From Prevotella sp. (GTDB taxonomy: Bacteria > Bacteroidota > Bacteroidia > Bacteroidales > Bacteroidaceae): a stretch of 7,203 nucleotides of DNA. This document shows, piece by piece, positions 1 to 5,945 of the stretch. How positions within the stretch are numbered: the stretch's first letter is position 1; each line of letters opens with the position of its first letter. The position numbers and the translations under genes were made by a program. Below the pieces are notes generated by a model. The model was not told the origin of the DNA. It saw only the letters and a program-made list of their open reading frames with translations, and searched no databases. Location: contig JAJPYV010000342.1 in assembly GCA_021204735.1 (NCBI GenBank), positions 1-7,203 on the forward strand. The letters are read 5' to 3'.

Positions 1-15
1 CACGCTCAACAGTTC

Positions 16-39
16 AAGCGAGCTTGGCTGTATTCGCTT
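16..39. repeat. Inverted repeat in the leader, AAGCGA / TCGCTT
   Basis: AAGCGA (16-21) and its exact reverse complement TCGCTT (34-39) flank a 12-base spacer, so a 6-bp stem-loop is possible. It lies close to the window's left edge, so it could belong to the 3' end of an upstream transcript, to the leader of the first fimbrial gene, or to a recombinase or regulator site. The sequence alone does not decide between these. Six bases of symmetry can arise by chance. Confidence 0.3.
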
Positions 40-43
40 AACC

Positions 44-60
44 GCAACTTTAAAAGTTGC
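44..60. repeat. 17-base dyad GCAACTTTAAAAGTTGC
   Basis: The dyad has perfect 8-base arms (44-51 and 53-60) around a single central base. As RNA it would form a 7-bp stem with a 3-base loop; as DNA it has the symmetry of an operator. A related symmetric element, ACTTT-GA-AAAGT, lies at 91-102. No T-run follows directly, so it is not a clear terminator. It could be a regulator-binding site for the fimbrial operon or the tail of an upstream transcription unit. The symmetry is seen directly; the role is inferred. Confidence 0.45.
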
Positions 61-104
61 ACTTTGGAGTGAAGTTCCTTTTAACGGGAGACTTTGAAAA
101 GTTG
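47..104. repeat. Two copies of an ACTTT(n)AAAGTTG element, 44 bases apart
   Basis: ACTTTAAAAGTTG (47-59) and ACTTTGAAAAGTTG (91-104) are nearly identical direct copies differing by one substituted and one inserted base in the centre. Each is itself largely palindromic. The 44-base start-to-start spacing is about four helical turns, which would suit two dimers binding one face of the DNA, but this is inference. The leader between here and the start at 170 is strongly A/T-rich. I found no good match to the Bacteroidota promoter pattern TTTG / TAnnTTTG with proper spacing. Confidence 0.35.
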
Positions 105-169
105 AAATACCCACTTAAATGTAAGAGAGAAAATAAAAATAAATTTATAAACTTTAAACACATTAACTT

Positions 170-1795
170 ATGAAAAAATTATTTTTAGCAATGATGGCAT
201 GTGCAGGTTTGTGCGCATGTTCGAGTGATGACATTGACCTTGCAAGCAGCACACAGAAGGTATTTGATACTGATGTCGCTTATATGAAAGTCAACTTATC
301 AGAAGTTGGTAGTAGTGCTACAAGAGCTTCTTTTGTGTCTGGAAGCGATGAGTATAATGTTTCCAATGCACATTTCTATTTCTATGACAGTGATGGCAAT
401 TTCATTACTAAGGGTGAAATTGATGATACTTTTAACTGGACTTCAGGTAGTGATGGTGCTAACGTAGAAAATTCCAGTGGAAATGTTGTAATTCTTGAAG
501 GTTTGACAAACAAGGCTTATCCTCAATATGTTGTAACAATATTGAATCAACCTGACAACTTTACACCTGGTACCACCCTTGAGAGGATGGAGGGATTGTA
601 TGCAAATGGCATCTATGACGATCCAGAATCTAATACTCCTAATTTCATTATGAGTACTTCAAGTTATCTTGGTGCAAGCGATGCTTACAGTTTCGTTACT
701 GAATTGTCTGATGGTGATTTCACAACATCGCTTTCAGCTGCACAAAGTAAGACAGATGCCGTTAAAATCTATGTTGAACGTTTGGCAGCAAAGGTAACAT
801 TGGGCGTTAGTAGCGAAATTTCTAATGTTGAGGATAATGACTATTATAAGATTGGTGAGACAATAGGTGGCGAAGAAAATAATGAAGAAGATGGTGAAGC
901 CGTAACAGATATCTATGTTAAGATTTTAGGATGGAAGCTCAACGCAACTGCAAAAAATTCTTATATGATGAAGAATTTGGATTCTAATTGGACGGATGAT
1001 GATACAAATGGACATAATCCATGGTCAGGTTGGAATGATGATACCAACTACCGCAGTTATTGGTGCAAATCTTATAATTATGGTCAATCAGGGAGTAATA
1101 CTTATTTGACATACAACGATCTTCAGACTGTAAATGAGCTTGATGATGTTGAATATTGCGCAGAGAATACGAACTCGGTATATGATGAGAATAATAGCGA
1201 TGGCATTATCAAGAGTAAGAATTCCCCTGCAATTACAAGTATTTTGGTAAAGGCACAGGCATATCATAAGGTTGATGGTAGTTATAGTGAAATTTCATTA
1301 ATACGCTACAAAGGATTGCTTTTTGATCTTGATGGTTTCTTCAATGCAATAAGTATTGAAAAGGGAGTATATGATGAAGACGGCAATGCTCTTAGCTCCC
1401 AATCCGGATTATCAATATCAACAGCAAACGATGGAACATTATCAGTTGCAGTTTCAAATGATAACACATATTATAGTGCAGATGGTTCTCAAGCCGATAC
1501 ACCATCTTTTGATGGTATAACTTTTTCCTATTACAAAGATGGTTTGATGTATTATACCATTCCTATTGAGCATTTGAATAATAGTGGAGAACTTGCAGAG
1601 GGATATTACGGCGTAGTACGCAACCATTACTATAAAGTAACAATTAATTCTTTGGCAAATATTGGAAAGGCTGTTTATAGTGAAACAGATCAAATTGTCC
1701 CAGACGAGGACGAAGAGGAAGAAGTAAACTACTATCTACCGGCTACAATCAACATTCTCTCGTGGAATGAGGTTGACCAGGGTGCTGATTTATAA
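170..1795 (+). CDS. mfa1: Mfa1-family major fimbrial subunit (type V pilin, shaft)
   Basis: A 541-residue lipoprotein pilin, probably the polymerising shaft subunit of an Mfa1-type fimbria on the outer surface. The start gives a compact signal peptide (MKKLFLAMMACAG) ending in the lipobox LCAC, with Cys17 as the lipidated residue. SSDDID follows, matching the Ser/Asp-rich surface-export signal of Bacteroidota lipoproteins. Thr51-Arg52-Ala53 lies 35 residues beyond the Cys and fits the Arg-protease site that opens the pilin groove in the P. gingivalis system. Family hallmarks are AHFYFYDSDG (from residue 67), VERLAAKV (202-209), the NPWSGWND...YRSYW block, YCAENT, GLMYY.IPI.H, YGVVRNHYY and the closing segment ending ILSWNEVDQGADL. 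An acidic run (DEDEEEE) precedes that last strand. It is first in the cluster and immediately followed by a terminator, as suits a highly expressed major subunit. No Shine-Dalgarno is visible; the leader is A-rich. The family call is firm; the shaft role is inferred. Confidence 0.93.
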   Translation: MKKLFLAMMACAGLCACSSDDIDLASSTQKVFDTDVAYMKVNLSEVGSSATRASFVSGSDEYNVSNAHFYFYDSDGNFITKGEIDDTFNWTSGSDGANVENSSGNVVILEGLTNKAYPQYVVTILNQPDNFTPGTTLERMEGLYANGIYDDPESNTPNFIMSTSSYLGASDAYSFVTELSDGDFTTSLSAAQSKTDAVKIYVERLAAKVTLGVSSEISNVEDNDYYKIGETIGGEENNEEDGEAVTDIYVKILGWKLNATAKNSYMMKNLDSNWTDDDTNGHNPWSGWNDDTNYRSYWCKSYNYGQSGSNTYLTYNDLQTVNELDDVEYCAENTNSVYDENNSDGIIKSKNSPAITSILVKAQAYHKVDGSYSEISLIRYKGLLFDLDGFFNAISIEKGVYDEDGNALSSQSGLSISTANDGTLSVAVSNDNTYYSADGSQADTPSFDGITFSYYKDGLMYYTIPIEHLNNSGELAEGYYGVVRNHYYKVTINSLANIGKAVYSETDQIVPDEDEEEEVNYYLPATINILSWNEVDQGADL

Positions 1796-1810
1796 TTCAC
1801 ATAGACATTC

Positions 1811-1841
1811 TCCAGTCAGGCGGATTTTCCGCCTGACTGGA
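1811..1841 (+). terminator. Intrinsic terminator after the major subunit gene
   Basis: A perfect 14-bp inverted repeat, TCCAGTCAGGCGGA (1811-1824) and TCCGCCTGACTGGA (1828-1841), closes a 3-base TTT loop. It begins 15 bases past the stop codon. The stem is GC-rich in an AT-rich region and is followed by TTTATAAAT, a short T-containing tract rather than a long U-run. It should end most transcripts of the first gene and so separate abundant major-subunit mRNA from the rest of the cluster. Because it is symmetric it could also act on opposite-strand transcripts, though no gene is seen there. Confidence 0.85.
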
Positions 1842-2035
1842 TTTATAAATAAAAGACACAGATCCATAAATTTTCCCCGAAGTGGACTTAAAATGTGGCA
1901 GAAATGCGTATATGGGGGATATGAAAAGTGCATTGTCCTGCACGTTCCGGGAATGGAAGAAAATAGGACAAAACAAGGACTTCGGTCTTTAAATTTAAAT
2001 TGAAACATTACAACAGATGAAAAGTCTGTGACAAG
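1842..2035 (+). other. Non-coding leader between terminator and second pilin gene
   Basis: These 194 bases hold no convincing gene. They contain several small potential hairpins: GTGCA / TGCAC (1928-1943, 6-base loop), a UUCG-capped hairpin (1975-1990) and ACAGA / TCTGT (2013-2029) just before the ATG. No good TTTG / TAnnTTTG promoter pair is visible; TAAATTTT (1867-1874) and TAAATTTA (1990-1997) resemble the -7 element but lack a spaced -33 partner. Either a promoter for the downstream genes lies here or those genes depend on read-through of the terminator. The length and the hairpins would suit a regulated 5' leader or a short RNA, which remains inference. Confidence 0.4.
1975..1990 (+). 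promoter_or_regulatory. UUCG-tetraloop hairpin in the leader of the second pilin gene
   Basis: AAGGAC-TTCG-GTCTTT forms a 6-bp stem with one G-U pair, closed by the very stable C(UUCG)G tetraloop. The following bases TAAATTTAAATT are all A/T but are not an unbroken U-run. It could be a weak terminator, a transcriptional pause or attenuation element, or an mRNA-stabilising hairpin, 46 bases before the start codon at 2036. The hairpin is directly visible; its role is not. Confidence 0.5.
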
Positions 2036-3634
2036 ATGATAATGTCATATAAAATAGAAGGAAGGTTACTGAAATTCATGGCAGTTGCGAGATACGTGCT
2101 AACATGTGTTATTCTATTGTCATTGTGTGCTTGTTCGTTTGACGAGCCATTGGATGACACATGTGGTAACGTTATCGATAGCGATGTGGCATATTTGGTG
2201 GTAAACATCACGGATGATGCAGGAAAACCATTGTTGGTAGCTGCATCTAATAACACAGAAAATGCCGTTGGCGACGCACACTTCTATTTTTACGACGAGG
2301 ATGGTAAGTTCATAGTAAGGGGTGAGATAGACCCTTCATCTGATGATTGGTATGATGGTTCTGACAACACCGAACTTGAGAGTGGTACATTGGTGGTATT
2401 GAAAGGTTTGACAGGTGTTTCTTATCCTAAATATCTCGTGACAGTATTAAATCAACCTACTGACTTTCAATATTCTACAGACCTCAAAGATATGCAATTG
2501 TTAATGTCAGGAGGAGAAAATTCAGGTATTGGTAGTACGGGTAGTTTCGTGATGACAACATCAACTTATTCAGGTGCAAGCACAAATTATGATTTTGTAA
2601 CACAAATAAAAGAAACTGACTTTTTTGAAGGAACGGCGTCTGATTTGAGTAATATCAATCCTAAAGTTAACATTTACGTTGAGCGTCTCGCTGCAAAGGT
2701 TACGGTGGATGTTGACAGTGAATTGAAAAATTCAAACGACAATATAACGATTAAAAACGATGATGGCACAACTCGTACCTTATATAGTATAGGCAATGAC
2801 CGCTACGTAGAGTTTTTGGGTTGGAAAATAAATGCCGTTGCGAGACAGTCGTATATGTTCAAAAACATAGATCCAAATTGGGATGACAATAATCCATGGA
2901 CAGATTGGAACGATGCAGACAATTATCGCTGCTATTGGGGCAAGTCATTTAACTATGGCTTGACGGATTCCGATTATCCAGAATCAAATATTAAGGAAGG
3001 GAATGATAAAGGAAATACACCAACAGATGAAGCAAGTTATGAAACATGGTTAAACGATTATCTTGAATATGTCAATCTAAAAGACAATCTTATCTCAATA
3101 CCAGGCAGTGGCTATTGTCCAGAGAACACAAATACTGTAGGAGAAGGGGGCGTGATACAAGATGCCGAATCAACGGCTATAACCAGTGTACTTATAAAGG
3201 CGTTGGCATGTGATGCGAAAGGCAATGCACTTGACCTTTCAGGCTATACCAATGGACTGATGTATTATAATATTCCGATAAAGCACGTTAACCAGCCAGA
3301 ATCTGATGACGACACTTTTTTAGAAGGTGAATACGGTGTTGTCCGCAACTATCATTATACCATAACTATCAATTCTTTATCCGGTTTGGGTACACCGATT
3401 ACTGATGAAGATGAGGTTATAGTACCGACTGATACAGATTACAATTTGACTTTTAATATATCATCTCTACCTTGGAAACTACATGATGAATATGTTGACT
3501 ATTCCAAACAATTGGATGGTGATTATATAGATATAACAGGAGAAAACAGTGGTGATGAGGAAAACAGTGGGGTAGATACCTCTACATCCAATCTATGGTC
3601 AGTAACAGATATAGATATTACAACCTCTCACTAA
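2036..3634 (+). CDS. Divergent Mfa1-family fimbrial subunit paralogue with C-terminal extension
   Basis: A 532-residue lipoprotein homologous along its length to the protein at 170-1795. Shared blocks include AHFYFYDEDG (from residue 81), LKGLTG.SYPKYLVT.LNQP, IYVERLAAKV (core 215-222), FLGWKINAVARQSY, NPWTDWND, YCPENT, GLMYYNIPIKHVN and YGVVRNYHYTITINSL. The lipobox is LCAC with Cys33, followed by SFDEPLDD. The start at 2036 gives a 19-residue N-terminal stretch; Met3 (2042) or Met15 (2078, MAVARYVLTCVILL) are alternatives with more usual signal peptides. Three oddities stand out. No Arg occurs between the lipid Cys and the first shared strand, and the only Lys there precedes Pro. About 78 residues present in the neighbour before GLMYY are missing. 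About 43 extra residues, Ser/Asp/Thr-rich, follow the terminal Trp480 strand. It may be a non-shaft or specialised pilin. The family is firm, the role unknown. Confidence 0.88.
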   Translation: MIMSYKIEGRLLKFMAVARYVLTCVILLSLCACSFDEPLDDTCGNVIDSDVAYLVVNITDDAGKPLLVAASNNTENAVGDAHFYFYDEDGKFIVRGEIDPSSDDWYDGSDNTELESGTLVVLKGLTGVSYPKYLVTVLNQPTDFQYSTDLKDMQLLMSGGENSGIGSTGSFVMTTSTYSGASTNYDFVTQIKETDFFEGTASDLSNINPKVNIYVERLAAKVTVDVDSELKNSNDNITIKNDDGTTRTLYSIGNDRYVEFLGWKINAVARQSYMFKNIDPNWDDNNPWTDWNDADNYRCYWGKSFNYGLTDSDYPESNIKEGNDKGNTPTDEASYETWLNDYLEYVNLKDNLISIPGSGYCPENTNTVGEGGVIQDAESTAITSVLIKALACDAKGNALDLSGYTNGLMYYNIPIKHVNQPESDDDTFLEGEYGVVRNYHYTITINSLSGLGTPITDEDEVIVPTDTDYNLTFNISSLPWKLHDEYVDYSKQLDGDYIDITGENSGDEENSGVDTSTSNLWSVTDIDITTSH

Positions 3635-3649
3635 GATTTACTTGATAAA

Positions 3650-3655
3650 AAGGAG
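3650..3655 (+). promoter_or_regulatory. Shine-Dalgarno-like AAGGAG before the anchor gene
   Basis: AAGGAG lies 14 bases before the ATG at 3670, within a 35-base gap of otherwise A-rich sequence. It is the clearest Shine-Dalgarno-like site in the window; the spacing is longer than optimal. It supports the start at 3670. Bacteroidota generally depend little on such sites, so its effect is uncertain. Confidence 0.4.
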
Positions 3656-3669
3656 AAAAACAATAAACT

Positions 3670-4683
3670 ATGAATATAAAGTCAAAACTAAGGACAGCAA
3701 CGACATGTCTGCTGACGGCTGCTATAAGTTGCATTATGCTGTGCGCCTGTGACAGCGTGATTTATGATGGAGAAGGAGACTGTTCAGTTAACTACAAGGT
3801 AAAGTTCCGCTATGACTACAATATGAAATACGCCGATGCTTTTTCCCATGAAGTCAGTAGTGTAACCCTGTACCTGATAGACGCATCTGGCAACATAGTA
3901 TGGCAGAAGACAGAATCGGGTGATGCCCTATCCGTTGAGGGCTATACAATGGATGTTGACATTGAACCTGGAACGTACAGTATGCTTGCATGGTGCGGAA
4001 CTACTGACAAAGGTTCATTCACGATACCATCTACAAACGTATATACCAGTCTTACATGTACGCTAAACCGCAGTTATGATGCCAATGGCGCCGCATATAT
4101 CGACACAGACATTGACCGACTGTATCATGGGTATGTGGCAAGTCAGGTGTTCACCGACAAGCCAGGCACTTACGAATATACCATGCCATTGGTAAAGAAC
4201 ACTAATAGTATCAGAGTAGTGCTCCAGCAGTTGTCGGGTGAGACAATAGACGCAAGCAAGTTCACTTTCAAAATCACAGACAGCAACGGCAAGATGGACT
4301 GGGACAACAATCTTATTGCCGATGAGCAACTTACCTACTACGCATGGCATACAGGACTTGGAGAGGCAGGAGTAGGAGATGATACAAGTACCGATTACGA
4401 GGCAGTGCTTGCCGAACTGACCACCGCCCGTTTGGTGAAAGGTCAGGACACACGTCTTACCGTAACCAACAACGAAACCGGAGAGACAGTATTCTCAATA
4501 CCTTTGATTGAATATGCCCTAATGGTAAAGGACTTCTACAATGGCGACATGGATGACCAGGAGTTTCTCGACCGTCAGGATGAGTACGATATGGTGTTCT
4601 TCCTTTCAGAAGGTTCTCAATGGATGAATGCATACATCTATATCAACTCTTGGAAGGTGATACTTCAAGAAAGTGACTTGTAA
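3670..4683 (+). CDS. mfa2: FimB/Mfa2-family fimbrial anchor lipoprotein
   Basis: A 337-residue outer-membrane lipoprotein expected to anchor the fimbria to the cell surface and to limit fibre length, as Mfa2 and FimB do in P. gingivalis. The signal peptide MNIKSKLRTATTCLLTAAISCIM ends in the lipobox LCAC, with lipidated Cys27. Strong family signatures are IYDGEGDCSVNYKVKFRYDY (from residue 31), SVTLYLIDASGNIVW, MLAWCGTTDKGSF (Trp108-Cys109), MPLVKNTNSIRVVLQQLSG, LDRQDEYDMVFFLSEG (from 300) and the closing INSWKVILQESDL. It has no Thr-Arg site near its mature N terminus, which fits an anchor that stays lipidated. It follows the second pilin gene by 35 bases and the next gene starts 8 bases after its stop, so co-transcription is likely. 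Codons end in C or G more often than in the first gene. Family confidence is high. Confidence 0.95.
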   Translation: MNIKSKLRTATTCLLTAAISCIMLCACDSVIYDGEGDCSVNYKVKFRYDYNMKYADAFSHEVSSVTLYLIDASGNIVWQKTESGDALSVEGYTMDVDIEPGTYSMLAWCGTTDKGSFTIPSTNVYTSLTCTLNRSYDANGAAYIDTDIDRLYHGYVASQVFTDKPGTYEYTMPLVKNTNSIRVVLQQLSGETIDASKFTFKITDSNGKMDWDNNLIADEQLTYYAWHTGLGEAGVGDDTSTDYEAVLAELTTARLVKGQDTRLTVTNNETGETVFSIPLIEYALMVKDFYNGDMDDQEFLDRQDEYDMVFFLSEGSQWMNAYIYINSWKVILQESDL

Positions 4684-4691
4684 TATAAAGA

Positions 4692-5945
4692 ATGATGACT
4701 ATGGGAAAGAAAACAACACTCTGTATTTTCAGTAAGTCGGGAAACCGCTCTCTGTATTTCTTGCCAACGGCAGTGCTGTGTCTGTCGGCAGCTATTATGT
4801 CATTTTCTTTCACATCTTGCACAAGTGATGATATTGACGGGGCAGACTTGCAGAACAATCTGAATGATTCTTCACAAGTTACATTGAATTTCAAACTCGC
4901 TGCCACACGAAGTACATTAGGGGACGGTTACGTAGATGCTACAAGTATTGAGAACAATATAAGCAGTTACAGGATATATTTCTTCAACAGTGAAGATGAC
5001 ACGTATATCGCTTCATTTTACCCAAATGATTTCTCCACCGAAGATAATGTCACATATTCAGTATCAGGAACGCTGCGCAAGACCTTTGTAGATTCATTAT
5101 CTACGATATATAATAATAAATTCAATATCGTTGTCATTGGAAATTGGGACACTTATCCTGATGATGATGATTTGACATATTCAACAACAATTGCAGATAT
5201 TTGTTCTGGTAATGTTTCGACCACTGATTTTACTGCTAAGTTTGATTGCCCTAAAATAACTTCAGAGGAAGAATTTCAAAATATAAAAATACCTGTTTAC
5301 GGAGTTCACTCGTACTCGGATATTGTTTTTTCACATGGCGTGCCCACGACTTTGACTGATAATATTACTATGCTGAAAGCCATGGCAAAGATAGAGGTAG
5401 CCGACAATACAAAATCCGCTACCAGAGCTTTGTATTATCCTACTATAAAGTCCGCAAAGATAATCCATTACAACTCACAGGGTTATTGTGCGCCTTCTGG
5501 TGTAAATTCAGAAGATGATTTGGATGAGGATGGATATTCAACAGAGATCAATCTCATAGGTGGCGCCAATGATACACAAGAGGCAGAGACTGGTATCCTC
5601 GATATGTATTATGATGAGGAAACTGACAAGTGGATAGCTTACGTACCTGAATATTCCAATACAGATGATGATGTGGATAAATGCTACATAGAGATTATGG
5701 CGGAATGCGTTGGAGACAAGGATGGTGATGAGGTAAACGATTACGACTATACCGAGTACCTATCAAATCCATATAAATTGTATTTCTGTGATTATGATGA
5801 AGATGGGAATGTCGTGACCAATACAGATCGTGACCTAAAGCGTAACCACCTTTACCGTTTTGCAGTGAAATTCCCGAAAATCTACATGTTGGAAGCAGGA
5901 GACTGGGATGCATCGGTATCTGAATGGCACAGTAAAAAAAGATAA
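4692..5945 (+). CDS. Fimbrillin-family accessory (tip-type) subunit 1
   Basis: A 417-residue lipoprotein of the fimbrillin superfamily, probably a minor accessory or tip subunit like Mfa3/Mfa4 or FimC-FimE. It starts 8 bases after the anchor gene's stop; ATG codons at 4692, 4695 and 4701 are all usable, and 4701 gives MGKKTTLCIF. A long n-region and hydrophobic stretch lead to the lipobox FTSC, with Cys43. TSDDIDGAD follows, almost the same as in the major subunit although the rest is only distantly related. Thr72-Arg73-Ser74 is a candidate Arg-protease site 30 residues after the Cys. Motifs shared with the next gene are YRIYFF, YSVSGTL, GNWDTYP (150-156), YGVHSY, AMAKIEV (230-236), IKSAKI.HYN..GYCAPSG (ending 270), WIAYVPEYSN (314-323) and RN.LYRF near the end. 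AMAK.EV resembles the AAKV strand of FimA-type pilins. The accessory role is inferred from position and family. Confidence 0.85.
   Translation: MMTMGKKTTLCIFSKSGNRSLYFLPTAVLCLSAAIMSFSFTSCTSDDIDGADLQNNLNDSSQVTLNFKLAATRSTLGDGYVDATSIENNISSYRIYFFNSEDDTYIASFYPNDFSTEDNVTYSVSGTLRKTFVDSLSTIYNNKFNIVVIGNWDTYPDDDDLTYSTTIADICSGNVSTTDFTAKFDCPKITSEEEFQNIKIPVYGVHSYSDIVFSHGVPTTLTDNITMLKAMAKIEVADNTKSATRALYYPTIKSAKIIHYNSQGYCAPSGVNSEDDLDEDGYSTEINLIGGANDTQEAETGILDMYYDEETDKWIAYVPEYSNTDDDVDKCYIEIMAECVGDKDGDEVNDYDYTEYLSNPYKLYFCDYDEDGNVVTNTDRDLKRNHLYRFAVKFPKIYMLEAGDWDASVSEWHSKKR

Noticed and set aside
116..147. Candidate -7 promoter elements TAAATGTA (116-123) and TAAATTTA (140-147) for the major pilin gene
   Set aside because: Neither matches TAnnTTTG fully. 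The first has TTTG at 93-96 at plausible spacing but too many mismatches; the second lacks a spaced upstream box. Not strong enough to call in this AT-rich leader.
1454..1693. Minus-strand open frame inside the major pilin gene
   Set aside because: Shadow of a well-supported coding gene; its residues follow from the antisense of AT-rich pilin codons, with no independent signal.
1767..2003. 78-codon plus-strand open frame overlapping the end of the major pilin gene, with an inner start at 1893 giving a 36-residue peptide
   Set aside because: It runs through the terminator stem and the UUCG hairpin, has no recognisable motif, signal peptide or ribosome site, and its composition looks like translated non-coding DNA.
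1790..2256. Two minus-strand open frames spanning the 1796-2035 gap and the start of the second pilin gene
   Set aside because: No family similarity, no start context, and overlap with the terminator and the conserved lipoprotein signal region on the plus strand.
4063..4906. Minus-strand open frames under the anchor and accessory 1 genes
   Set aside because: Both lie opposite strongly conserved coding sequence and show no recognisable protein features.
5161..5171. GATGATGATGAT trinucleotide run as a possible phase-variation tract
   Set aside because: Length changes would be in frame and the run is very short; it simply encodes part of an Asp-rich loop.
5695..5913. His-rich minus-strand open frame under accessory 1
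   Set aside because: The His richness is the antisense of Asp/Glu codons (GAT/GAG runs) in the real gene.
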